A DNA stretch of 64,000 bases from Acidobacteriota bacterium (GTDB taxonomy: Bacteria; Acidobacteriota; Vicinamibacteria; Vicinamibacterales; CAVVIG01), in the NCBI GenBank assembly GCA_018268955.1, contig JAFDVO010000011.1, forward strand, positions 26,327 through 90,326. The letters are read 5' to 3'. Both the position numbers and the translations under genes were made by a program. A model generated the notes under the pieces. It was given only the letters and a program-made list of their open reading frames with translations, did not search any database and was not told the DNA's origin. Of the stretch, positions 57,493 through 64,000 are shown one piece after another (the first letter of the stretch is position 1; each line of letters begins with the position of its first letter).

Positions 57493-58791
57493 TTAGCGAT
57501 TGGCAATCAGCGATGAGCAATTCGCCGTGTCCACTGTTTCTGCGCGCATGACGTGTCCCCCACAGCGCGTGACCCCGTAGCTGCCGGCCAGCGCGATGAG
57601 GGCGCTGCCGATCATCAGCCATGCGGGGGAAACGGCGCTTCCGGTTGAGCGGATGAGGCTGGTCGCCACCAGAGGGCTCAGGCCGCTGAACAGGGTAAAG
57701 GCGATGTTGAACGCGAGCGCGACGCCGGTGAAACGGATGCGTGTCGGGAACAGATCGGTGAGGATGACGGCGAAACTCCCGTTCGTCAGCCCGGCGACCA
57801 GACCCGCCGCGATCAGTGCAACCTGGAGGTTCACGCTCCTGGCCGCCAGCGCACTGTAGAACGGCCATGCGCCCAGTGCGAGCAGGGCCACGCCGGCTCT
57901 GAGGAGATGGCGTGGCGCCACGCGTTCGGCAATCCATCCGACGACGAGAATGCTTGCCGCGGAAACGAGCACGCCCGCCGTCTGCGCGCCAACCGCCTCG
58001 CGCGCGTCATACCGAAGGACACCCGCGAGGTACGCGGGCAGGTGCGAGAAGAACAGCCCGTTGAAGCAGGCGGTGCCGGCCAGCACCGTGACGCCAACCA
58101 GCACGGCCATCGGCCTGGTGCGCAGCAGTTCGGCAAAGGGGTAGCGCACGGCCAGAGCCTTCATGCGCTCGAACTCGGGCGATTCCTCGAGCGACCGCCG
58201 AAGCACGTAGCTCAGCACCCCGCCGAGCCCGCCGATGATGAACGCCAGCCGCCAGCCCCAGACGCTCACCACCGCTGGATCCAGCAGTGACCGCAGCGCC
58301 GTGCTGACACCACTCGCCGCTGCCACCCCCATGGTCACGCACGCGAACACGAGTCCGCACACGAACGGCGCCGACCCCCGAGCGGTCTCCACCACGTAGG
58401 TGAGCGCGCCAGGCAGTTCGCCGCCGAGGCACAAGCCCTGGACGATGCGCAGCACGACCATGGCGACGCTGGCGGCCACCCCGACGCTCGCGACACTCGG
58501 AACGAGCCCCATGGCCACCGTGGCCGCCGACATCACGAACACCGACCAGAGAAAGACCTTCCGACGCCCGAACCGGTCGCCGTAGTGACTGAGGAGCAGG
58601 CCGCCGATCGGGCGTGCCAGGTAGCCGGCGGCGAACGCGGCAAACGATGCCATCAGCGAGGCGAGCGGCGAGGCCGCCGGAAACACCGCGTCCGCGATGT
58701 CCTTGCTGAAGATGCCGAACACGACGAAGTCGTAGAACTCCAGCGTGCCGCCAAGGCTGGCCAGGACGACCAGGCGTTCAGGAGGTTTCAG
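57493..58791 (-). CDS. MFS transporter
   Basis: 432 aa if it starts at a CTG at 58791, which overlaps the upstream stop as CTGA. The usual family start (LKPPERLVVLASLGGTLEFY) is in this frame, while the next possible start, GTG at 58722, would cut off the first membrane helix. About 12 helices are expected; the MFS loop HYGDRFGRRKVF is present. Similarity is to the metabolite/H+ symporter (MHS) type. The C-terminal residues NCSSLIANR seem repeat-derived. The substrate is unknown. Confidence 0.85.
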   Translation of the reverse strand: MKPPERLVVLASLGGTLEFYDFVVFGIFSKDIADAVFPAASPLASLMASFAAFAAGYLARPIGGLLLSHYGDRFGRRKVFLWSVFVMSAATVAMGLVPSVASVGVAASVAMVVLRIVQGLCLGGELPGALTYVVETARGSAPFVCGLVFACVTMGVAAASGVSTALRSLLDPAVVSVWGWRLAFIIGGLGGVLSYVLRRSLEESPEFERMKALAVRYPFAELLRTRPMAVLVGVTVLAGTACFNGLFFSHLPAYLAGVLRYDAREAVGAQTAGVLVSAASILVVGWIAERVAPRHLLRAGVALLALGAWPFYSALAARSVNLQVALIAAGLVAGLTNGSFAVILTDLFPTRIRFTGVALAFNIAFTLFSGLSPLVATSLIRSTGSAVSPAWLMIGSALIALAGSYGVTRCGGHVMRAETVDTANCSSLIANR

Positions 58792-59699
58792 ATGACCCCA
58801 GCCTTCTGCATGACGGCCTCGGCCTTCGTGCGGATCTCGCGGGCCACCTCGTACGGGTCCGCTGCGGAGAACTTCGGCAGGAACAGCTCCACCGAGAGCG
58901 GACCGGAGTAACCGGTCGCGGCCACCTTCTGGAGGATCGCCGGCAATGGGGCAACGCCGTCACCCGGGATATAGCGCGTGGTGATGTCGAGCATCTCGCG
59001 CGGCATGTCCGGTACGTCCTGGAAGTGGACGTGCTTGATCTCGCCCGGCTTGACCGTGTCCAGATCCTCCAGCTTCCCCAGCCCGGACCAGAAGTGATAG
59101 CAGTCGAACAACAGCCCGGCGTTCGGCTGCGCCGCCGCCCGCGTCACTGACAGCATCGTCGTGATCGTGGAGATGAACGTCGAGTTGCGCATCGCCTCGA
59201 ACATCACCGTGAGCTGGTGCTGCCTGGCGATGCCGGCGAGTTCGACGACGTAGCCGGCGGCTGCCTTGTAGTCGTCCGCCGTCGGCTTCAGGGTCGACTG
59301 CGTCGTCGCGTAGATCCGCGGGACGCCGAGTTCGGCCCACTGCTCGCAGCGCTGCTTGAAGCTGTCCACGGCGGCCGCGCGGGCCGGTCCCGACTCGAGC
59401 AGGCCGATGACACCGCAGGCCCCGGATACGGGCGTGAGGTGCAGGTCGTCCAGCACGCGCTTCGCTGCGGCAAGCGAGTCGGTCTTGAGAAACTGGTCCA
59501 GCAGGTTCTGCGTGATCTCCACCTGCGTGATGCCCGCCCTGGCCCAGCCCTCGAGCGAGCCCCTGAACCCCGCCCGTGATGACGTGTTCTGGTGAAGGGC
59601 GAGCGTCATCCGGCCCCCGGCCGCGGCCACAATCGAGCCGGCGGCAGGAACGGCGAGCAGGGCGGCCGGTGTGAGAAGCAGGTCTCGTCTGGACAACAT
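58788..59699 (-). CDS. Tat-exported sugar phosphate isomerase/epimerase-like protein (AP endonuclease 2 fold)
   Basis: 303 aa. The N-terminus has SRRDLLL followed by a hydrophobic stretch, a twin-arginine signal. The TIM-barrel pattern includes GITQVEITQNLL, QLTVMFEAMRNS, AGLLFDCYHFWSG, IKHVHFQDVPDMP and GYSGPLSVELFLP, with Glu, His, Asp ligands for a metal. It may isomerise or oxidise sugars in the periplasm. It overlaps the MFS gene by four bases, so a sugar or sugar acid is a likely substrate for both. Confidence 0.88.
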   Translation of the reverse strand: MLSRRDLLLTPAALLAVPAAGSIVAAAGGRMTLALHQNTSSRAGFRGSLEGWARAGITQVEITQNLLDQFLKTDSLAAAKRVLDDLHLTPVSGACGVIGLLESGPARAAAVDSFKQRCEQWAELGVPRIYATTQSTLKPTADDYKAAAGYVVELAGIARQHQLTVMFEAMRNSTFISTITTMLSVTRAAAQPNAGLLFDCYHFWSGLGKLEDLDTVKPGEIKHVHFQDVPDMPREMLDITTRYIPGDGVAPLPAILQKVAATGYSGPLSVELFLPKFSAADPYEVAREIRTKAEAVMQKAGVI

Positions 59700-59831
59700 G
59701 GTGTCAGCCTCGCAATGCGTGCGTGAGTGTAGCGCGAAGGAGGGGCACGACGGGCGGGAAGGGCAGGAAGGTCGGCAACAGTGGCGGGGCGGGCGCGCCG
59801 ACCTGCGCTAATGTATCGGGCCGGAGGATCC

Positions 59832-60635
59832 ATGAAGAACCTGTTCCTGTCTCTCGCGCTGTTGCTGGCGGTCGTGGCCCCGGCGCGGGCGCAGCTCTCG
59901 CCGATGAACGCCGCGGGGGTGACCTACGGGCACGTGCACCTGAACGTCTCTGACGTGGAAGTGCACAAGAAGCTGTTCGTCGAGATGTTCGGCGGCACGT
60001 TCGTCCAGAAGGGGCCGCTGATGGCGGTGAAGTTCCCGAACATGCTGATTGCCCTCGCGCAGAAGGCGCCGACGGGACCGTCACAGGGAACGGTGATGGA
60101 TCACTTCGGGTTCAAGGTCCGAAGCATGCCGGAGATGCTGGCGGCCGTGCGGGCTGCCGGCTACACCGTGCAGCAGGAGTTCACGGGCGCCGAGGGGTTC
60201 CCGAACGCGTACTTCCTCGGCCCTGATGGCCTCCGGGTGGAAATGCAGGAAGACAAGACGCTGCCGGCGAAGGCGATCCCGAACCACATCCACTTCTTCA
60301 CGCCGCAGTTCGAGTCGCTGCTCGACTGGTACACCGACACGTTCGCGCTGGCGAAACGGAACCGCGGCACCATCAAGACCACGGCTGATGCCGGTACGGT
60401 GAACCTGTCATTCCAGAACAGCCGCGAGCCGGTGGTTGGCACCAAGGGACGCGTCATCGACCACATCGGCTTCGAGCTGAAGGACCTGGCCGGCTTCGTG
60501 AAGCAGCTGGAAGCAAAGGGGATCAAGTTCGACGTGGCCTACCGCGATGTCCCTTCAATCGGCCTGAAGATCGCGTACATCACCGACCCGACGGGCGTCT
60601 ACATCGAGCTGACGCAGGGATACACGGAGTACTGA
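59832..60635 (+). CDS. Secreted VOC-family (glyoxalase/dioxygenase fold) protein
   Basis: 267 aa from the ATG at 59832 with GGAGGA upstream. A signal peptide ends at ARAQ. Two VOC modules: VTYGHVHLNVSDVEVHKKLF (about 29-135) and HIHFFTPQFESLLDWYTDTF (about 155-262), with metal ligands in the H and E positions (for example VEMQED, IELTQGY). The reaction is unknown. A TAATGT box lies upstream. It converges with the dus gene. Confidence 0.88.
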   Translation: MKNLFLSLALLLAVVAPARAQLSPMNAAGVTYGHVHLNVSDVEVHKKLFVEMFGGTFVQKGPLMAVKFPNMLIALAQKAPTGPSQGTVMDHFGFKVRSMPEMLAAVRAAGYTVQQEFTGAEGFPNAYFLGPDGLRVEMQEDKTLPAKAIPNHIHFFTPQFESLLDWYTDTFALAKRNRGTIKTTADAGTVNLSFQNSREPVVGTKGRVIDHIGFELKDLAGFVKQLEAKGIKFDVAYRDVPSIGLKIAYITDPTGVYIELTQGYTEY

Positions 60636-60692
60636 GAACGCTGAGGAAGTTGGAAGTCAGAACTTACCGGCCACGGAGGCCGACATTCCTCG

Positions 60693-60727
60693 CTTCTGAC
60701 TTCTGAATTCCGAGTTCTGAGTTCGGA
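60693..60727. repeat. Heptamer tandem repeat (CTTCTGA type), five units
   Basis: CTTCTGA, CTTCTGA, ATTCCGA, GTTCTGA and GTTCGGA. It lies between the convergent stops of the VOC and dus genes. Same 7-bp period as the array at 19473, different word. Confidence 0.8.
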
Positions 60728-60733
60728 ACGCCC

Positions 60734-61813
60734 TCATCCCGCTTCTGCCGCATCGTCGTCGATCTCCCTGGCTGCGGACGGCGGTGGGGCGTCGGCCGGC
60801 TCGATGGCGTCGGCGGTCAGCAGGCGATCGGCGAGGAACGCGTGCGCGGGTTCGTCGGCGCGCGCGAGCAGCGCTTCGAGTGGGGAGCGCGGCGTCCAGG
60901 TCTCTCGCTGCTGCATCACCGGGAAGGTGCCGTCCGCGCGCGGCGGGGCATAGCGGCACCAGAAGCCGAGGTGCCAGAGGAGGAACTCGCGAATCCGCGC
61001 GAGGCCGTGCTCGTCATCTCCCCAGTGCTCCTTCGCCAGTTCAACGTAGCGCCGATAGAGGGCGACGCGGTCCTCGGCCGAGAGGTCGAGGTCGCCCTCC
61101 AGCGCCTCACGAAAGAGCCACGGCTTGATGAGCGTCCCGCGAGCGGACATGACGGCCGTGCAGCCGGAGCTGGCCAGCCTGTCGCGGACCTCGTGCCCGA
61201 ACAGCAGGTCCCCGTTGCCGACCACCGGCGCGGGCAGCGCCGCGGCGACTTCCGTGATGGCCGTCCAGTTCGCCGAGGTCTTGTAGCGTGCCGCCCGCGT
61301 GCGGCCGTGCACGGTGATGGCGTCGGCACCGCCGTCCACCGCGGCACGCGCCACATCGAGGTAATTCAGGTGCTCGTCGTTCCATCCGAGCCGAATCTTG
61401 ACGGTGACCGGGACGGCCACTGCCTTCTTCATCGCCTCGACGATGCGGCGGACACGGCGGGGTTCGCGTGCGAGTGCGGCGCCGAGGCCGCGCCTGGTGA
61501 AGTAATCGATGGGGCAGCCGAGGTTCACGTCGACCAGATCCGCCCCGCGTGACGCGACGAGCTCCGCGGCCCACGCCATCTCGTCCGGGTTGTTCCCTGC
61601 CAACTGCACGGCAAAGAACCGCTCGTCCGGAAAGCGGCGGATCAGGGCGAACTCGCTGCGGCGGTTCTGCTTGAGTCGTCGCGCCACCGTCATCTCGCTC
61701 ATGGTGATGCGCGCGCCAAGCTCCTGGCAGAGGCGCCGGTACGGCAGGTTCGAGCCCTTGGTCATTGGCGCGAGGACGAGCGCGCCCTGAAGCGTGTCGC
61801 GGAGTGCAGTCAT
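60734..61813 (-). CDS. dus: tRNA-dihydrouridine synthase
   Basis: 359 aa from the ATG at 61813. FMN-binding LAPMTKGSNLPYRRLCQELG and the catalytic C100 in DVNLGCPIDYFTRRGLGAAL, then TVKIRLGW, TVHGRTRAARY and GNGDLLFGHEV are Dus features. It reduces uridine to dihydrouridine in the tRNA D-loop. The NLGCPID pattern with a C-terminal extension resembles eukaryotic Dus3-type sequences as well as bacterial ones; the exact subtype is unsure. Confidence 0.92.
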   Translation of the reverse strand: MTALRDTLQGALVLAPMTKGSNLPYRRLCQELGARITMSEMTVARRLKQNRRSEFALIRRFPDERFFAVQLAGNNPDEMAWAAELVASRGADLVDVNLGCPIDYFTRRGLGAALAREPRRVRRIVEAMKKAVAVPVTVKIRLGWNDEHLNYLDVARAAVDGGADAITVHGRTRAARYKTSANWTAITEVAAALPAPVVGNGDLLFGHEVRDRLASSGCTAVMSARGTLIKPWLFREALEGDLDLSAEDRVALYRRYVELAKEHWGDDEHGLARIREFLLWHLGFWCRYAPPRADGTFPVMQQRETWTPRSPLEALLARADEPAHAFLADRLLTADAIEPADAPPPSAAREIDDDAAEAG

Positions 61814-61878
61814 GCGTGGGAGGTGTCTTTGCGGGAGGCCACTCCCGATTGTATGCTGGCCACACACGCCCTTCGACC

Positions 61879-62793
61879 ATGCCGACGAACTCCGCGCGAA
61901 TCGCATCGCCCCCAAGCGAGTCGACGCTCGATGCACGCCTGTGCGCCGAACTCGGCGCGCAGCTCGCGCGTGCGCGTGAGGCTCAGGGCTTGACGATCGC
62001 GCAGGTCGCCGAGCGCCTGCTGCTGTCGGCGAGGCAGGCGAAGGCGCTCGAGACGGTCGAGTTCACCGCGTTCCACAATGCGACATTCCATCTCGGCGCG
62101 CTTCGGAAGTACGTTGCGCTCCTCGCGCTCGACGACACGCTCCTGAACCGCGTGGCCGACTCGCTCGTGAAGCCGGACCCGCAGGCCATCCTCCTGATTC
62201 CGGCCGAGTCCAGCGAGGACGCGAACGTGTCGAGGTCGGGCCGCGCGCTCTCCATCGTCGGCCTGGCGCTCCTGATGGCGCTGCTCGCTGGCGGTGGGTA
62301 CTACCTGGCGCGTGCGCGTGCTGCCGAGAGTGCGAGCGCGCCGATGTCCATTCCACCGGCGGTTGCCCCGAGCGCGTCGACGGCGAGCGCTGCGACATCT
62401 GTCCCCGTCGCGCGCGAACCCGCGGTGGTGACCGCCTCCGACGCGAGCGCCGCGAGTGCGCCCGACGCAGGAACCTCCGCTGCACCCGCCGACCCGGAGT
62501 CGCAGGGGTTCGGAGTCGTCCGCGCGCAGCGTGCAACCTGGCTGTTCCTGCGGGACCTCGAGAACGTGGTGACCGAGCGTCCGCTGGCGCAAGGAGAGTC
62601 GTTCGCTCTGGAAACACAGCCCTCTTACCTCGCGATTGGGACGACGGAGGCAGAGCTCACGATTGGGGGGCGCAGCGTGGACCTGAGCCGCTTCGTCTCG
62701 AATGGACAGATCCGCATCAAGGCTGGCGATTTCGATGCGCTCGCACAGGGCGCCTCGCCGATTCCGGCGCCCATGCCTGTAACCCAGCCGTAG
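61879..62793 (+). CDS. RodZ-like protein (helix-turn-helix, membrane anchor, DUF4115)
   Basis: 304 aa from the ATG at 61879. A Cro/RodZ-type helix-turn-helix spans about 20-85 (LARAREAQGLTIAQVAERLL, LGALRKYVALLAL). One membrane helix follows at about 125-146 (LSIVGLALLMALLAGGGYYL), then an Ala/Ser-rich periplasmic linker and a DUF4115-like end (WLFLRDLENVVTERPLAQGE). RodZ proteins link MreB to cell-shape control. The domain order matches; the cellular role is inferred. Confidence 0.82.
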   Translation: MPTNSARIASPPSESTLDARLCAELGAQLARAREAQGLTIAQVAERLLLSARQAKALETVEFTAFHNATFHLGALRKYVALLALDDTLLNRVADSLVKPDPQAILLIPAESSEDANVSRSGRALSIVGLALLMALLAGGGYYLARARAAESASAPMSIPPAVAPSASTASAATSVPVAREPAVVTASDASAASAPDAGTSAAPADPESQGFGVVRAQRATWLFLRDLENVVTERPLAQGESFALETQPSYLAIGTTEAELTIGGRSVDLSRFVSNGQIRIKAGDFDALAQGASPIPAPMPVTQP

Positions 62794-62868
62794 GGCGCAC
62801 CGCGGGCGCATCCGCGGCCGACCCGGTAGAATGGCGATCACACCGCCATCCACAGGAGCACAGCCCAG

Positions 62869-63312
62869 GTGACATCACTGCGCCTTCGCGCCATCCGACT
62901 GATCTCGACGACCGCATTCATCGCGCTCGGGGCCGCGTGCGCGCATCACTCGGCCAATCGCGTGGACCCGTCGCTGCGCGGCGCCGAGGCGATTAACCGG
63001 CAGCTGCAGGGGTCCGGCACGAATGCCCCGAAGCTCGACCACCTGATTCCGGCCCGCGACTCGCAGGGCAGCCTGCCGAAGCTGTTCGAGTGGACGGCTG
63101 TTCCTGGCGCGGACAGCTACAGCCTCGGCATCTGGAACGAGGTCGACATGCTGGTGTGGCGGCACGACGGGGTCACGACCACGTCATTCCGGCCGACCGA
63201 CCTGGAACTCGCGCCGGGCACGTACTTCTGGACCATCTCCGCCCTCAAGGATGGCGAGGAAATCGCCGCCTCCGGCCTGTCGGCGTTCGTCGTGCGCCCG
63301 CCCAATCCGTAA
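62869..63312 (+). CDS. Lipoprotein of unknown function
   Basis: 147 aa from a GTG at 62869. The lipobox is ALGAACAHH (Cys about residue 24). The mature part has a fibronectin-III-like pattern (PKLFEWTAVPGADSYSLGIW, FRPTDLELAPGTYFWTISAL). This suggests a beta-sandwich protein on the outer membrane or in the periplasm. AGGAG upstream of the GTG is at a somewhat long distance. TAGAAT at 62827-62832 is a plausible -10. Confidence 0.7.
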   Translation: MTSLRLRAIRLISTTAFIALGAACAHHSANRVDPSLRGAEAINRQLQGSGTNAPKLDHLIPARDSQGSLPKLFEWTAVPGADSYSLGIWNEVDMLVWRHDGVTTTSFRPTDLELAPGTYFWTISALKDGEEIAASGLSAFVVRPPNP

Positions 63313-63416
63313 GTCGGCCCGCCTCTCTGCCGGAGTGAGCGGAAACGCGTACAATCGCGGTCCGCTCATGCTCTGGTCCCTGCGCCTCATGACATCTGCT
63401 CCCGCCGGTGCGGCGC

Positions 63417-64000
63417 GTGCCTGATGCGCTGCGCGTCGCGATCGCGCAGGTGATCGACGACTGGCGGAGCCTGCACCTCACCGACCTGCAGTTCTGGCAT
63501 CGAGACGAGGCGCGGCTCCTGCTGCTCGCGCTTACCGCAGCAGCTGGGCTCGTGCTGGTCGCGCGGCTTGCGCTCTCGCGCCGACAGGCGATCTCGGTGC
63601 CCGCCGTGCTCCGGTCGCTCTCCCGGACCGTATCGGTGCACCTCACGCGCCTGCCGCTGGTCCTCGCGCTCGTGGGCGTGCCGTTCCTGGCGGTCGCCCT
63701 GGCCGACCCATACACCTCGCTCGTCCGGCGTCAGGCGACGTATCCGGGCCGCCGCATCTGCCTGATGATCGATGCGTCGAACAGCATGAGCAGCCCGTTC
63801 AAGACGGAGAAGCTGCCGGCACGCAAGGACATCGAATCGAACGCGTTCGTCACCACCGTCGCCGCAGCCGAGCGGTTCGTGCAGATGCGCATGAGCGGGC
63901 CCTACCGGGACCTCGTCGCGCTCGTGGAGTTCGGTGCCGACGCGTACGTGGTCACGCCGTTCACGAACGACTACGACAACCTGCTCACGAGCCTGTCGCT
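63417..64000 (+). CDS. vWA-domain membrane protein (BatA-like), cut by window edge
   Basis: At least 194 codons, open at the right edge. It begins at a GTG (63417; GTG 63408 is an alternative). A first membrane helix (LLLLALTAAAGLVLVARLAL) and a second (LPLVLALVGVPFLAVALA) flank a loop. The vWA domain then starts at RICLMIDASNSMSS with MIDAS D-x-S-x-S. A TACAAT box lies at 63350-63355. An 18-codon frame starting at 63368 ends over the GTG. BatA-type proteins are often near MoxR ATPases, but the neighbour is outside the window. Confidence 0.82.
   Translation, partial: MPDALRVAIAQVIDDWRSLHLTDLQFWHRDEARLLLLALTAAAGLVLVARLALSRRQAISVPAVLRSLSRTVSVHLTRLPLVLALVGVPFLAVALADPYTSLVRRQATYPGRRICLMIDASNSMSSPFKTEKLPARKDIESNAFVTTVAAAERFVQMRMSGPYRDLVALVEFGADAYVVTPFTNDYDNLLTSLS

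Overview
High-GC bacterial chromosome (roughly two-thirds G+C). Gene content points to Acidobacteriota, probably the Vicinamibacteria: a VWFA-related secreted protein of the acidobacterial type, an alternative complex III next to a cbb3 oxidase with a fused CcoN-CcoO subunit, PEGA and ThuA proteins, and many short simple repeats between genes. This assignment is inferred from gene families; no rRNA gene is present.

Layout. 0.1-2.9 kb: an ECF sigma factor, its anti-sigma factor and a small secreted Cys protein, divergent from a peroxiredoxin/DsbD-alpha fusion. The gap between them holds two back-to-back copies of the same ECF-type promoter. 3.0-7.8 kb: accessory DNA with a frameshifted methyltransferase, a nucleoside phosphorylase-like gene, a Cys-rich small protein, a tyrosine recombinase, a 21-bp tRNA-Ser 3'-end scar (probable att site), repeat-rich non-coding DNA and a doubly frameshifted secreted protein. 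8.1-12.1 kb: histidine kinase, methyltransferase, DUF2306 protein and gene fragments. 12.2-17.0 kb: cytochrome c/copper monooxygenase-like protein and secreted, TPR and VWFA proteins. 17.1-19.4 kb: a sigma-54 activator (XylR_N/V4R sensor) and a small Cys protein, with a predicted sigma-54 promoter and tandem upstream dyads.

19.5-35.9 kb is one 14-gene minus-strand operon: ccoNO, ccoQ, ccoP, ccoG, ccoH, ccoI, ccoS, then actABCDEF, then a DsbD_2/SafE-like membrane protein. It encodes a complete quinol-to-oxygen chain, with ACIII as quinol oxidase and cbb3 as terminal oxidase, plus copper and cofactor maturation. Genes mostly overlap by 1-14 nt or lie 1-12 nt apart.

36-64 kb is mixed housekeeping and accessory sequence: ThuA protein, Ca2+-type P-ATPase, Ser/Thr kinase with DUF1697, DsrE, fructokinase-type ROK, OprB-like porin, hybrid histidine kinase, PEGA/OMP pair, RNase HI with an extra C-terminal domain, arginine decarboxylase, YhbY, NUDIX, M3 peptidase, MFS, sugar epimerase-like and VOC proteins, Dus, RodZ-like protein, and a vWA membrane protein cut by the window edge.

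The strongest observations are regulatory and architectural: the mirrored ECF promoters, the sigma-54 promoter with spaced dyads, the ACIII-cbb3 operon with a single-heme CcoP, and a family of heptamer-period repeats in intergenic gaps. Several genes carry single-base frame disruptions, which could be real decay or assembly indels.
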